Source: Chelonoidis abingdonii (taxonomy: Eukaryota; Chordata; Testudines; Testudinidae). Taken from it: a DNA stretch of 64,000 nucleotides. This document shows, one piece after another, positions 21,666 to 34,098 of this stretch. The stretch is from positions 49,987,305-50,051,304 of the forward strand of contig NC_133774.1 in assembly GCF_003597395.2 (NCBI RefSeq), given 5' to 3'. Each line of letters opens with the position of its first letter. The stretch's first letter is position 1. The notes under the pieces are model-generated. The model had not been told where the DNA came from and made no database searches. It saw only the letters and a program-made list of their open reading frames with translations. Position numbers and translations under genes: made by a program.

Positions 21666-21952
21666 AATTTGTAAAATTGGAACTAGTGATGATCTTGTGG
21701 TTATGGCACTGGACTTCAGTTTGGGAATACGGATTCAGTCCCTAGATCTGCACACACTCCTGTGTTACTGTGGGCAAATTACTCAGTCACTCTGCCCTAG
21801 TCCTTTATTTGTAAAACAAAGAAAACAATACTTCTTTCTTTTACTTTTTGTTAGTATTATCTATTTATACTGAAAGCTCTTTCATGCAGGAATTCTCTCT
21901 CACTAGGTGTTTGTACAGACCCTAGCAGAATAAGGCCTGAGGGCTCAGAGCA
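21664..21952 (+). mobile_element. tRNA-derived SINE, MIR-like
   Basis: A-box-like TTGTGGTTATGGCACTGGA and B-box-like GGATTCAGTCCC about 35 bp later, then TGTGGGCAAATTACTCAG, the core typical of MIR-type SINEs, and a tail AAAGCTCTTTCATGCAGG. The head is shared with 48646-48968 on the other strand. Confidence 0.75.
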
Positions 21953-22242
21953 GAGGGAGTTACCATAGTACATCTTGATCTGACACGGGAGCAAGAGGAA
22001 GTGGCAAGACTGTTGCTAGACAGAAGGAGCAAATTCTGCACAGGTTAGGCATCTAATAAAAAGACATCTGGGCTTTGATTTCCTGAAGAGCTTATTTAAA
22101 AGCAATTTTCAGTTGAGTGTATTTAATTCTGATCCAGAAGCAGAGGATAATATCTATAAGATTGTGGTACTTTACCGGTCATGCTGAAATGTACATGAAA
22201 TCATTCCTCAGTCAGTTTCATTCAAAGAGAATACATGTTCTC

Positions 22243-22255
22243 ACACACACACACA
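22243..22255. repeat. Short CA microsatellite
   Basis: Six to seven CA units. Confidence 0.8.
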
Positions 22256-22315
22256 TTCTCCTTCCACTGTTTTGTATGCTGAAGAAAGCAAATAATAAAA
22301 AGGAGTTATTATTGG

Positions 22316-22665
22316 CAGGGCCGGCTCTACGCACCCGAAGCAGCGCACCGAATTGCCGTTGCGAGCGGCAGGGGAAGTCCGTGTGCCCTTAGGGCTGCAG
22401 GCGCGTTTCTGCGGCGGCGGCAATTCGACGGCAGCTTCTATGTTTAGCTGAAGCCTCCCGGGACAGCTAAACATAGAAGCTGCTGCTGCTGAAATGCTGC
22501 CACTGCGGAAAGGCACGTGCTGCCCTAAGGGCACACGGACTACCCCTCCCGCCTGCAGCGGCAATTCAGCACGCTGCTTGGGGGCAAAACAACAGGGACT
22601 GCCTCCCCTTGCAGATTGCCGCCCCAAGCACCAGCTTGGGATGCTGGTGCCTGGGTCCGGCCCTG
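22316..22665. mobile_element. hAT MITE with nested hairpins
   Basis: 350 bp, CAGGGCCGGCTCTA at left and GGTCCGGCCCTG at right. Flanks ATTATTGG and AATATTGG match at 7 of 8. Two perfect 19-bp inverted pairs lie inside: 22377-22395 with 22522-22540, and 22432-22450 with 22464-22482. GC-rich, with AT-rich flanks. Confidence 0.85.
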
Positions 22666-22689
22666 AATATTGGGATGGGGTGGCAAAGC

Positions 22690-23940
22690 AGAGGCTATGA
22701 ATGAGTGTGTCTTACAGTGACTAGATGGATGGTTTTATAAGAGTGCTCTGGTCTGATCTAAATAAGACTGTGTGTAGCTATTTTGAATCTAATCCAATCT
22801 GCAAAGCACTACTGTACATGCCATGATGCTAAACAACAAGGACACTTAATACCATGCAATATTTATTTTAACCATCATTTGGCAGCTCTTTTTTAAAAGG
22901 TCAAAATAATTTACTACAGTTTTAAAAGAAACAAGACCTACATACGTCCAAGTCAAACAGCTGAATCTGTGGATGAACAAAAGTGACAGAAGCAATAGCT
23001 GTCTTGCTGCTCTGTTTGCCAGTTGAAGTCATTTCTTTGGGGACACAGTTACTATGACCAATGTGGATAAAACTGACACTTCTGGGGTACAAATATTTGG
23101 TGTGATCAGCCCCTTCCCCAAGACCGCAGCACCGCCTCCCCCCCACTCCCAAAATAAAATCTCTATGGAGGAAGTATTTATGAAGGTTTACTCATGGAGG
23201 TTTCTCTCTGCTTGTGCCATGTGGGGGCGAGATCTAACTTTCACATCAGAACTGCCTGGGGCCCCCAACTGAAAATCTGTCTGTCCAGAGGCCTGATGGC
23301 TCTGTGTTTGCTTTGGATCTCCAGCAGCACAGCTTTCTGGCCTTATTTTATAAAGTCTTTTTTTAACAGTCATGCCAAATGCTGGGCAAACATTTTAAAA
23401 GTCCCTTATAAAGGGGAACACAGTCACGAGGTTAGATGTGAACCTGGGAATCTCCAACAGTGGAGTTAAAAGCACTGACAACAAATCAACCTCAGTCTAA
23501 CACTGGACAGGCTGGTTAATCTGTGGCTGTGAGAGGAGGGTATGATGAACATTCTCTCTCCATAATGCAGTCATGTATAGGTTTATTTAACAGCTGGTAT
23601 GTGCTTGGCAATGGTTTTACTAAGTCACAATAGCACAGAGTTTGCTTCTTTCTGCAACAACTTTCCCAGGCATCTGTTTGAGGTGTTCTGCTGTTTGGTA
23701 ATTTACATGCTGCTACTTGTTCTGTTCTATATAACAAAATAGGATTTGAATTGGCAGCTATTGCATAATATGGATATTATACTTGCTGCTGTTACTATTT
23801 ATTTATCATTGATACAGCACCTAGGATATGCTTGTTGATGTAAGGTATGCAACTGATTACAAACTGATCTTGCTTCCATCACTCTTTACGGGTAGCATGT
23901 GCATGTTTGAACTGAGCATTTCACACTTAACTTTTCAAAA
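22690..23940. other. No gene recognised
   Basis: Apparently unique. A short SINE-tail trace (ATACAGCACCTAGGATATGC) lies near 23812. No coding feature is supported. Confidence 0.5.
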
Positions 23941-23944
23941 GTTT

Positions 23945-24875
23945 CTATAAGGGTTCCTTAAAACTCAGCCCTCTGAAGGGTTGCAGGCACTTTTGGAGGA
24001 CAGAATTAGAACTCAAAATGATTTTGATAAATTGGAGAACTGGTCTGAAATCAATAAGATCAAATTCAATAAAGACAAGTGCAAAGTTCTACACTTTGGA
24101 TGCAAAAATCAAATGCACCACCACAAAAAGGGGAATACCTGGCTAGACAGCCTGTTTACCACTAGTATGCAGCCTAGCCCCAGAGGGAGACCTCAGTAAG
24201 AATCTGGGGTTACAGTGGGATCACAAACTGAATATGATTCAACAACGTGATTCTGCTGTGAAAAAAGCAAATGTCACCCTGAGGTTGCAGAACCACTGTG
24301 ACTGGTGGGTGCTGAGCACCCCCTATTATTTTTCCATGGGTGCTTGAGCCCCGGAGCACCCACGCAGTCAGAGCCTATGCAACTCAGCACTGTTGAAGTT
24401 GCAGTATTGTGTCCAGTTCTGAGCACCACTCTTTAAGAAAGATGTGGGCAAACTGGAGAGAGTCCAGAGGAGAGAAACAAAATGACAGGATGTTTAAAAA
24501 GCGTGGCCTATGAGGAGATGCTGAAAGAATTGGGCATGTTTAGTCTAGGTGACATGATGAGTAAATATGTAAAAGGTTGTTATAAAGAGGATGTTAATCA
24601 GTTGTTCTCCATCTCCACCCAGGGTGAGACCAGACATAATCGGCAGCCAGGGAGATCCAGGTTAGATATTAGGAAAAACTGTCTTACTACAGGGATAGTT
24701 TAGCAATGGAACAGATTACCTCGGGAGGGTGTGGAATTCCTGTCAGTGGTGGCTTTTAAGAGCAGGTCAGGCAAAGACATGTGAGAGAGAGTCTAGGTAT
24801 ATTTAACCCTGCCTTGGTGTGGGGAATGGACTAGATGAGCATCTTGAAGTCACCTTCCAGCCTTACATTTTTGGA
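23945..24875 (+). mobile_element. CR1 LINE, 3' part
   Basis: Covers the late ORF2 region (peptide blocks NWSEINKIKFNKDKCKVLHF, then further on SVAYEEMLKELGMFSL) to the 3' end (CACCTTCCAGCCTTACAT). Several frameshifts and stops. Interrupted at about 24302-24385 by a small palindromic element. Confidence 0.85.
24302..24385. mobile_element. Small GGGTGCT/AGCACCC element nested in CR1
   Basis: GGTGGGTGCTGAGCACCCCC followed by CATGGGTGCTTGAGCCCCGG and AGCACCCACGCAGTC. CR1 sequence is continuous on both sides. A related hairpin occurs at 53178-53197. Confidence 0.6.
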
Positions 24876-25359
24876 TTCTCCTAAACTATTTGTTGTTACT
24901 GGCTGTATCTGTAACTGCTACTGTGCTATTATGGAACATAAGAGCTGCTGTATCACATCAGATCAAGTGGGAATCCTACGTCCAGTGTCTATGTATTGTC
25001 CCTGTCCTGGAGACTGTACCTGTCCAGATACTGTACTGTCACAGAGGAGGCCAGTTTCCACTCAATAATACCTTCAGCCAGTTGTGCCATGCTATATGAT
25101 CAGATTGTAACCTGAAGCATGGGAACTAAATACTTTTATATCTATGTGTTAGCACGTATAGATACAAATTATGAGAATGATAGTCATCCCCCTGCCCAAG
25201 ATCTGCATAGTCCTGCATGGTCCCCATCCTGCCTGGTCAGTGTCTTGCTTTCCTCTGCACCACAGTGCCCTTCATCTGGACCCTATTGAAGGCTCCCTTT
25301 GGGGCTAGGCTCCACACAGGGGGTAGACAGGCTGGGGTGGGGGACTGTGATGAGGTGTC
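24876..25359. other. No gene recognised
   Basis: No repeat ends, exons or RNA genes identified. Confidence 0.45.
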
Positions 25360-26190
25360 CACTCCATACAGGTTGTGAAAGGGTTAGTGTGGGCCTGGAA
25401 AGCCATAACCCTCCTCGTTGCACCTGAAGTGTGAGCCAGGTCTAATTAAAGATGAAGATCAGCTGTGGAAGAGGTGGGTGGTGCTATAAAGAGAAGAAGT
25501 TTGCAGAAGAAGAGGTTCCAGGGAGAGAAGGAAGTCACATTCTTGAAAACAGAGAGACATGTGGGGAAGAGGAAGGCTCCTGCAAGGTGCAGAGAGAAAG
25601 CAGTGGCAGTGGAGGTACTTGGAAGACACAAGATTGGAGCAAGATCCTGCGGTTGGCCCTGGTATAAGGTCAGGAACCAGATCTCAAGGGATAGGCACTG
25701 TTCATTACAAATAGCCCAGCAAGGGAAAAGGTTTGAAGAAAGGCTGCTGGTAGGAAGTCCAGGAAGGCAGTAGCAAGGTGACTGATGGAGCAGATGTTGT
25801 CTACCCATCCTAGGCTCCCTGGACTAGAACCCAGTCTATAGGGTGGGCCTCAGTTCCCCTACCAGCCTCTGGAAAGTTGTGAAAAGCCCCTGATGTAAAG
25901 GGATAAGGACTCTGTAAAGCCCAAAGAGAAGTATGTGAGGACCATGGGGCCCAGAGTTGGGACAGAAGACCTTTTGTAAGGATGCTGAATTTTTATTTGT
26001 TAGGCATTCTGTTACCCCAGAAAGGGAGAGACTTTGAAGTGACCTGAGTCACAAGAAGAGAGACCACCACAGAGCCAGAATGACTGTCAGAAAGGGGCAC
26101 CAGAAAAGGAAAGAACTTCTATGCCATGCTCAGCCATGGGGGAGGGAGGGTGTCAGTGGTGAATCCGTGTTACTATGGGGACATGTTGTC
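25360..26190 (+). mobile_element. Possible LTR-derived repeat
   Basis: Begins near TGAGGTGTCCACTCC and has a TATA-like GCTATAAAGAG at 25482-25492. The composition and phrases such as GGATAAGGACTCTGTAAAGC are recognised from recurrent turtle repeats. No terminal duplication was found and the right boundary is a guess. Confidence 0.35.
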
Positions 26191-27270
26191 TAACCCTTGG
26201 GGCCCATGGAGCTGAGGTGATTATGGAGCTAGAACAGTATTCTCTTTTCTGTCAAACCCCAGCCCAAGGATAGCCACAAACTGGAGTCTCTAGTTGAGTG
26301 GTTCCAATATAGCCATCCTGTCAGGAACTGAGGGGCAGTGCACTGGGAATCAGCGTGAGGAGGCACAAGGCCTTTCAGTGGGTGACCTTGGCCTCCTAGC
26401 AGGTTTAGGGGTCGGCCCTACAGCCCATTCCCTGAATGGGGAAAACCTGACTCCTGAATTCCCTCCCAATGGATGTAGAGGAAACCCACAAGAGGATCTT
26501 GGCAGAGATTTCCTTTTCCACAAGCCCCGCCTATGGGAGAAGATGATCTGCCCCAACATTACTACGTCCAGCCACAGTGTTTGACTTAATGACCTTCAGT
26601 GGCAGTGAATCACACTTGACTACATGGTATACAACGGCATGTTTCTTTCATTGGTTCTAAATTAGCCATCTTTAACTCTGAATGTTCCTTTCTACTTTTA
26701 AGTTAAAAAAGAGAGACCCAGTTGTTTTTCAGTACACCCCTCATTATTTTGAATACCTTGCCCTTAACTTTTATCTTTTCCAGGCTGGATCAGAAGCTTT
26801 TGCAAAAGTAACTGTTGATTTAAATAAAATATTTAACTTCATCAACATGATGTAAATTCCTATTTGGATAGCAAAATATTAATGGAATGCAGAGAAGAAT
26901 TTAAGCAGCTCAAAAATCTTAACATAATTACTCAGGAACATGAGGCGTTTATTGCTGTCAAAGTTAATCATTTTTCAACTTCCAGCTGTTAAAATCCTTC
27001 TGGCAGATCTCCAAGCAATTCCCCTACAGTTACATTTCCCTCAGTTAAACATTGGTGCTGTTCTCAGGCTCCTGTTACATAAGCAGCAATTTCAAATTGT
27101 GCTTCTCAGTTCTTTAAATTAGAAAATAACATCCTACTGGAACGTCTTTTTAGTTCCAGCTTTATCTGACATTTCACCAGACAAAGAAGAAATATTAATT
27201 TCATGTAGGATTGGGCCTGAGTTGGAAAGGATGGCAGCAGGCTTTCCAAGAGTTGCTCAGAGCTGAGGAT
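26191..27270. other. No gene recognised
   Basis: Mixed unique sequence; the region 26640-27120 is AT-rich. No supported coding region. Confidence 0.45.
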
Positions 27271-27277
27271 TTGGGAC

Positions 27278-27350
27278 TAGATCCTGTGAGATGTTTAGCA
27301 CTTTCGGTTCTGTGGAAGTCAGCAGGACTTGAGAGTACTCAGCACCTCTG
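27278..27350. mobile_element. Short palindromic MITE, decayed
   Basis: GATCCTGTGAGATGTTTAGC faces GAGAGTACTCAGCACCTCTG with a GTCAGCAGGACTT centre. Resembles 13797-13860. Confidence 0.5.
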
Positions 27351-27394
27351 TAGGAGTGCTCCATGCCTTGCAGTATGGGGTCCTTAGTTTGGAC

Positions 27395-27685
27395 ACTATT
27401 AGGCAACGCAGGGCCCAATGCGAAGGAGCTGCTGCCAAAGTCCCGCCACTGTCTTCAGTGGCAGGACAGTTGCTGATGCGGGGAAGGTCCCTCTGCCGAA
27501 ATGCCGCTGAAAACAGCAGCAACGATTGAGCTGCCGCTGGTGACAATGCCGGGATTTTGGCAGCAGCTCAATCAGCTGCCAGTGCCTTTGGTGGCATTTC
27601 AGCTCCTTCGGGATGTTGCGGGGCCCTCTCAGGGGTGCGGGGCCCGATTCTGGGGAATCAACTGAATCTCCCTGAAGCCGGACCT
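27395..27685. mobile_element. GC-rich hAT-like MITE
   Basis: Contains GGGCCCAATGC near the left and GGGGCCCGATTCTGGGG near the right, and inner inverted blocks (GATTGAGCTGCCGC and GCAGCAGCTCAATC, 27525-27575). Similar in build to 22316-22665 but without a readable target duplication. Confidence 0.5.
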
Positions 27686-27692
27686 GCTCGTA

Positions 27693-27987
27693 GGCCTGGG
27701 CTACACTTGAAAGTTAGGTTGCTATAGCTGCAGTGTTTAGAGATGTGAAAAATTCACACCCCTGAATGCTGTGGTTATCCCGACCTAATGCCAAGTGTAG
27801 ACATGGCTATGTCAATGGAAGACTCCTTCCATCAACCTAGTTACCACTGCTTGGGGAATTGGATTACCTACAGTAAAGGAAAAAAACCCTGCTGTCACTA
27901 TGGGAAGTGTCTATGCTACTGTGTTACCATGGTACAGTTGTAGTGTTCTAGCTGTGCTGCTGTATCTCCTGTAGTGTATATATGGCC
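27693..27987. mobile_element. Harbinger-like MITE
   Basis: GGCCTGGGCTACACTTGAAAG at left and inverse of GTAGTGTATATATGGCC at right. Same GTCTACAC class as 13493-13788. Flanking triplets GTA and TCA do not match. Confidence 0.65.
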
Positions 27988-28190
27988 TCACAGAAAAATA
28001 ACCCAAAGTTCAGAGGTGTCTGAATTCAAGGTTGTTTTTTCAGGTTTCTATCTTATTTTATAGCAGTTGAAGTGTTGTTCATTTGTGTGGTGTGTGTGTA
28101 TGTATGTATTCTTATCTCCTTTGAGGCAAGTTATAACTGGTTCTCAGACACTATCTTGAGGTGAACAGGACAGGAAAAACATGTTAGAAC

Positions 28191-28603
28191 TAGAGCTGGT
28201 CAGAAAATGGATTTTTTTGTCCAATGAAAAAGTTCAAGACTTTGTGGGGGGGGGGGGGGGTTGTCTGAAATCTCGATGGAAATTCAAAATTTTGAAATTA
28301 CCAGGAAATAAAATTCCAAAACCCTTCATTTCACATCAATCAAAACACTTCCTTTTGATTGACACTTTTTAACTTTCCATTTTAAAAAAATATAAAATAA
28401 ATTTAGAAGCAGTCATATCAGAATGAAAAATCAACTTTTCATTCCAAAAGTGGAAATGGGATGTTTTGACATTTTTAAAAATATTTTTTCCAGGTTTTTA
28501 TAACCAAATTTTGTGAATCTGTACATTTTCATAAAAAATTCCAGTTTTGTCAAGATGGTATTTTCCAGTGAAATTTTTTTGACAAAATTTTTTACCACCT
28601 CCA
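28191..28603. mobile_element. AT-rich hAT MITE, TAGAG family
   Basis: 413 bp. Left end TAGAGCTGGTCAGAAAAT; reversed right end TGGAGGTGGTAAAAAAT. Flanks GTTAGAAC (28183-28190) and GTTAGAAT (28604-28611) match at 7 of 8. Contains a run of 15 G at 28246-28260. Confidence 0.75.
28246..28260. repeat. G15 homopolymer
   Basis: Fifteen consecutive G. The length may be unreliable in assembly. Confidence 0.9.
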
Positions 28604-28611
28604 GTTAGAAT

Positions 28612-30086
28612 GCAGCTGGTAAACATTTAAACCTGATTGAAGCTACTACAGTTTTGCTCATAGTGTAGACAAGTTACTGTTTTCCTGATTGGTCTCTCCA
28701 ACCATTTGAACCTTTAACCTAAAATCATTATAGTGGAATAGCTTTTCACATATGCGTCTCAACCACTTATTGCACATTGCACTACTAATCTAGTAAAAAA
28801 AATGTATACACATTAAATTATGTTTAAATCCAGAGAAATAAATATGTAGACACAGTTACATTGTCATAAATGAGTAGAGAGTATAATCAGTCTGTGCCTG
28901 TACATCTTTTTGTAGATGTAACTTAGGCATCTGTGTTTAAAGATCTAGCCCATAATGTGCAGCATGGCAAAAGAAATGGAAATGTGACATTAACTTTAGT
29001 GAGATAAAAAGACAGGATGACGCCTCTAAAATCTACTCCCCGTTCTGGGAAAGGGATCCAATGCACATGCAAAGTGGGCAGGGTGTTGGTTGGCACGTTT
29101 GTCATTGTTATAAGAACGCATCTATGCCTTGCTCCTTGTTTACACAGGAAGCTCCCAAGCAAGATAAAATCTTCGTCTACGGTAAAGCAGTGTTGGGACA
29201 TGTGTTTTTGTACAGAGGATGCGTTTGTGGAGAATGATTTGTGACAGGTTGCCTGTAGCAAAAAGAGAAGGGGTGGGGAGTTCATTTTATAGTTGGAAGG
29301 TTGCACTGAATGCTCAGTTTGGGGAGGGATATATTGCGTAATACTAAAGTGCCCAAATTCAAATCCAGCTAAACTGTTACGCAAGTCATATGTTTACAGG
29401 CAGGTTTACAGCACATATGCCAGGGTTTGAATTCCCTAGGGGCAATATTTTTAATGCCACATAGTAAGTTTTGTTGTTCCTTTATTCATTCTTTTGTTAA
29501 CAGATTGCTATATCTCTTTGTCTACCTGCTCTGCAGGTAACTATATTTTGTGTAATGTCAGGGCTTTATGGGAAATCATGGATGGAAGCAATGGACTGAG
29601 CAGCATGTACACAAATTTTGAATTACTTGCTATCCTCTTGCTATTCAGGTCACCTTCTCCAATTCACTTAAGCACCCCCCAGAAAATATAGCAACTGACA
29701 GGGAGTGAGCAAATGTAACAAACAGTGAAGTAAACGACAGCTCTGGAACAGTTAGGCTTAGTGGGAAAAGCGCAGCACCCTAAATCTCCACAAGCATGAC
29801 AGTCTATACGACAATTTTAGCTTCTTGAGGAAGTTGAGGGGAAAAGCTGAGATAACAGCAAAAAATTCAAAATTCAGATTCTAAATATGAGCATACAGCG
29901 TTGGTACAGGAACTCAGTGTTATCCAAACAAATTAACCTTGAAAGGCAGGAAATGCCCTGCAGGATATTTAGGATTTTAAGTATCCATTTCCACACAGAA
30001 GTATTTGTTTGCCTCAGCAAATGCAGAATTGTTGTATGCAATACAAACGCATGCACATGTCAGGCTTGGTTACATGAAGAATTGTG
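28612..30086. other. No gene recognised
   Basis: A 153-codon open frame on the minus strand (28923-29384) has no recognisable motif. The rest is apparently unique. Confidence 0.5.
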
Positions 30087-30089
30087 CTA

Positions 30090-30375
30090 AGGCTTGTCTA
30101 CAGGGCCCAGAAGTGTGGACTCATCTATGGGAGATGTGAATAGCATTACTTGTTGAAGAGCTGCTCAGTAATTCTCTCATGGGGATGCTGCAGGCACAAA
30201 CTAAAAGGTTCCTAGTTCACATTAATGTCATCCTGTGTGAAGAGGACTGCACTAGTAGGAACCTATTCGCCATTTAGACACTGTGGGCACAAACTGAGTT
30301 ACAGCCCAGCATTTTGATCTACACTGCTAATCTCGCCCTCCATACTCCAAACAGAAGGGCAGTGTAGACATAGCT
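30090..30375. mobile_element. Harbinger-like MITE with CTA target duplication
   Basis: AGGCTTGTCTACAGGGCCC at left and inverse of GGGCAGTGTAGACATAGCT at right. CTA lies on both sides (30087-30089 and 30376-30378). Confidence 0.75.
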
Positions 30376-30544
30376 CTAGTTAAACAACAGGTATAATTTT
30401 TAAATAATATACTTTAGTGAAACTGCAGTGCAACTGTGTGTGGATAGTCTTACTTCTTCTTAAAACAGTCTTACCTGGGTTTTGCTCAAGTTGATTAGGA
30501 ACAAGTTTCAACTGTACAGCATTAAGCCACTTTTAACCCAACCT

Positions 30545-30880
30545 AAGAATGTCCACCGGACTGGTCAAAAGTGTTTTCTGTCAAAACTGTGTTCTGATAG
30601 TAAACTGGTTTCAGAGGATATGACATTTTTCTCAGAAAGTGTCTGCTCGCCACAGAAAATGTTTGCTTTTTGCCAAAAATGTGGGTAACTTTCAAATTTT
30701 GGCCAAACACCACATTTTTGTCCAGTTTTCACGAGGGTTTTTAACAAAAAGCCACAACTTTTCATGGAAAATTGGGATAAAAGAAAATTTGGACAAAAAA
30801 GGAAAAAAAAGAAAATTTGGACAAAAAAGGAAAAAAAAAAAGAGAAAAGTCAGTGGAAACACTCCCCAAAGGGTTTGAAC
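30545..30880. mobile_element. AT-rich repeat, probable hAT MITE relative
   Basis: Composition and motifs (ACTGGTCAAAAGTGTTTTC, CATGGAAAATTGGGATAAAA) resemble the TAGAG family, but clear ends are missing. Confidence 0.4.
30783..30840 (+). repeat. 28-bp tandem duplication
   Basis: GAAAATTTGGACAAAAAAGG plus an A run occurs at 30783 and again at 30811; only the final A-run length differs. Confidence 0.85.
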
Positions 30881-31204
30881 TGATTTAACTCAATAGATAC
30901 AAATTATGGTGTAGACAACCTCTTAGGGGCTCAGATATGAAAATGTGGGTTTTATTTGCATACTGAGGAAGGCAGCGACTTTTCCAGAGGTGAAAATCTA
31001 GTATTGCCTGGGAGTTGGAGGGTCAGAGGAAACACAAAAAGCTGCTTGCATGGCATGCAGCATAGTAAATGATCAGGTATAATCTGGAAACCATCATGGT
31101 AATGATCAGAACAAATGGGACGGCTTTCACATGGAACCTGATGACATGCAGGATCTGACTGAAGCACTGTAGAGAAAAGAACCCCCAAATGATCTGCCCC
31201 ACAA

Positions 31205-31308
31205 AACTGGAGGTAACGAGCCAGATTCTTTTCTCATACAATTAACTCCATTCACTCTAGTTATTCTTGATTTCCAGTGATGTAAGTGAGAGAAGAATCT
31301 GGCCTAAG
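31205..31308. mobile_element. Short palindromic MITE
   Basis: GAGCCAGATTCTTTTCTCATAC faces GTAAGTGAGAGAAGAATCTGGC. The hairpin spans about 100 bp. Confidence 0.65.
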
Positions 31309-32215
31309 CTACCTTTCACATACTTGCCTCTTTGTACAGCCTCATCTGGCCTTTTCATTCCTCTGACTGCAGCACAGGTGACACAATGAAATGCCTCTAG
31401 CTGTGCCCTCTGGATGATATTCTGCTCTGGCCACTGCTGCCTTTTTGGAGTTCATGAATCTTTGCTATGTTGCCAGCTGCTTCCTCAGGCATTTTTTCAC
31501 TAACAATGTTGTGCTGCCAGTATGCTGGGAATCCATGGTTGACAGTAAACACAATTGCGTAACAGCAGCCATGTGGGCAGACTGTAGGAAAGGGGGAACC
31601 CGAGGAGGCTTTTGAAAAATTCCAGATATTTTAAAAACCCTAAAGAAAAGCTTGAACTGTTGCAATCAGCACATTGTTTTGTTTTTTTCCCAGGAGGGGA
31701 ATAACATGTTTTTCTAACTACAAGTTCAGTTTACATCTGGTGTCCTGTTCACCCCAGGAAGTGCATGGCCGGAGTCACGCACTCACAAAATACTTGTGTG
31801 CTTGTAATTCCTTGGCTGCACGAATGTACTGTTGACCTAGCTTGCAAGCCTCAGAAGACATTAAGAGTGGAACCAGAGGAGGTACTGGCTGTCATCCCTG
31901 CCCAAGTCCTGGAGTCACTTCTGCCAGCCACTGAGACAGGAAATGCCATCTAGGCTCTTCTCCATCCTCAGTATGTACCTTCCACCAAGGAATGAAGCAC
32001 TTTCCTTTCTGGCCAAGTCTCTGTCAGACAATCCATTGGGTCTTCCATAGTCTCCTAGTTTTATAACACCCAGGCCATCAAGGGAAGATGTGAAGGGATG
32101 GGAGTTGGGGAGACAGAGTGGTAGGAGAGCAGAGGGAATGCATGAGTAGTGAGAAAGAGCTTGGGCAGGGGCAGCGTGGAGGTAGGGGACTAACTAGACT
32201 GAAGGAAGAACAGGA
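31309..32215. other. No gene recognised
   Basis: Nothing supported on either strand. Confidence 0.5.
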
Positions 32216-32218
32216 TTA

Positions 32219-32488
32219 GGCCTTGTTGACGCTTAAAATAGTGCTGTGGCACAGCTGTACCAATGCATCTGTGCCACTCTAGTGCAGATAAATACTACCA
32301 TGCTGATGGGAGGGCTTCTCACATTGGCGTAGGTACTCCACCTCCTTGAGAGGCAGTAGCTGTGTCCATTGGAGAAGTCCTCCTGGCAACATAACGCAGT
32401 CTACACTAGGAGTTAGATTAGTATAACTGCGTTGCTCAGGGGTGTGGATGTAGTTACACTGATGTAAGTTGCTAGTGTAGACCAAGCC
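32219..32488. mobile_element. Harbinger-like MITE with TTA target duplication
   Basis: 270 bp. GGCCTTGTTGACGC at left, inverse of GTGTAGACCAAGCC at right. TTA at 32216-32218 and 32489-32491. Confidence 0.85.
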
Positions 32489-32737
32489 TTAGTTAAAAGT
32501 GGAAATGCTAGGTCAAGGCCCTTTCCCTTTGAACACCTGACATGCTTTAAAAATCTCATGTTGTATCCATCAGATTGTCCATAAATAATAATACAGAACT
32601 AGACTTGTACAACTGTTTTTAACAATTTGTGTTTATGTCTTTGCCAGAAAAATGTGGTATGGCTCAGAAAAAAAATTGTCACCATGAATGTTGGCTCAGC
32701 ACCATGGCAGATCTTTCTAACGGGCTTAGAGACAAAG

Positions 32738-32790
32738 TGGGTTAGGTAATATCTTTGACTGGACTTCAGAGAGACAAAGATCAATGTCTA
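32738..32790 (-). mobile_element. Fragment of the repeat seen at 17449-17660
   Basis: GGGTTAGGTAATATCTTTGAC with GAGACAAAGT upstream is the reverse of the GATATTACCTCACCTACTTT end of that repeat. Confidence 0.5.
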
Positions 32791-33224
32791 AAGGAGTGGA
32801 AGGGGCATGTTTTCAACTGGGCTGAGATAAATTTCAGTATACGGAATAAATTGCAGCTGTTATCAAATGAGTCCTCTTGCTTACCTGATTTACAGCCACG
32901 GAAGGAAGACCATCCATCTCATAGGGTACGTCAACAGTACAGGATTATTCTGATTTTACGTAAACCAGTTTTGTAAAAGATATTGTATAAAGTCGAATGC
33001 ATGCGGCCACACAAAGCACAATAATTCGGTGGTGTGTGTCCATGTACCAAGGGTAGCATCGATTTCTGGAGCGTTGCACTGTGGGTAGCTATCCCATAGC
33101 TATCCCATAGTTCCCGCAGTCACCCCCGCCCATTGGAATTCTGGGTTGAGATCCCAGTGCATGATGGTGCAAAAACAGTGTCGCGGGTGATTCTGGGTAA
33201 ATGTTGTTACTCATTCCTTCCTCC

Positions 33225-34098
33225 NNNNNNNNNNNNNNNNNNNNNNNNNNNNNNNNNNNNNNNNNNNNNNNNNNNNNNNNNNNNNNNNNNNNNNNNNNNN
33301 NNNNNNNNNNNNNNNNNNNNNNNNNNNNNNNNNNNNNNNNNNNNNNNNNNNNNNNNNNNNNNNNNNNNNNNNNNNNNNNNNNNNNNNNNNNNNNNNNNNN
33401 NNNNNNNNNNNNNNNNNNNNNNNNNNNNNNNNNNNNNNNNNNNNNNNNNNNNNNNNNNNNNNNNNNNNNNNNNNNNNNNNNNNNNNNNNNNNNNNNNNNN
33501 NNNNNNNNNNNNNNNNNNNNNNNNNNNNNNNNNNNNNNNNNNNNNNNNNNNNNNNNNNNNNNNNNNNNNNNNNNNNNNNNNNNNNNNNNNNNNNNNNNNN
33601 NNNNNNNNNNNNNNNNNNNNNNNNNNNNNNNNNNNNNNNNNNNNNNNNNNNNNNNNNNNNNNNNNNNNNNNNNNNNNNNNNNNNNNNNNNNNNNNNNNNN
33701 NNNNNNNNNNNNNNNNNNNNNNNNNNNNNNNNNNNNNNNNNNNNNNNNNNNNNNNNNNNNNNNNNNNNNNNNNNNNNNNNNNNNNNNNNNNNNNNNNNNN
33801 NNNNNNNNNNNNNNNNNNNNNNNNNNNNNNNNNNNNNNNNNNNNNNNNNNNNNNNNNNNNNNNNNNNNNNNNNNNNNNNNNNNNNNNNNNNNNNNNNNNN
33901 NNNNNNNNNNNNNNNNNNNNNNNNNNNNNNNNNNNNNNNNNNNNNNNNNNNNNNNNNNNNNNNNNNNNNNNNNNNNNNNNNNNNNNNNNNNNNNNNNNNN
34001 NNNNNNNNNNNNNNNNNNNNNNNNNNNNNNNNNNNNNNNNNNNNNNNNNNNNNNNNNNNNNNNNNNNNNNNNNNNNNNNNNNNNNNNNNNNNNNNNNN
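33225..34098. other. Assembly gap, 874 N
   Basis: Lies inside the second Harbinger element. Frames running through the gap are meaningless. Confidence 0.98.

Noticed and set aside
28923..29384. 153-codon minus-strand frame
   Set aside because: No recognisable motif, no splice context, and no repeat match; length is within chance for this window.
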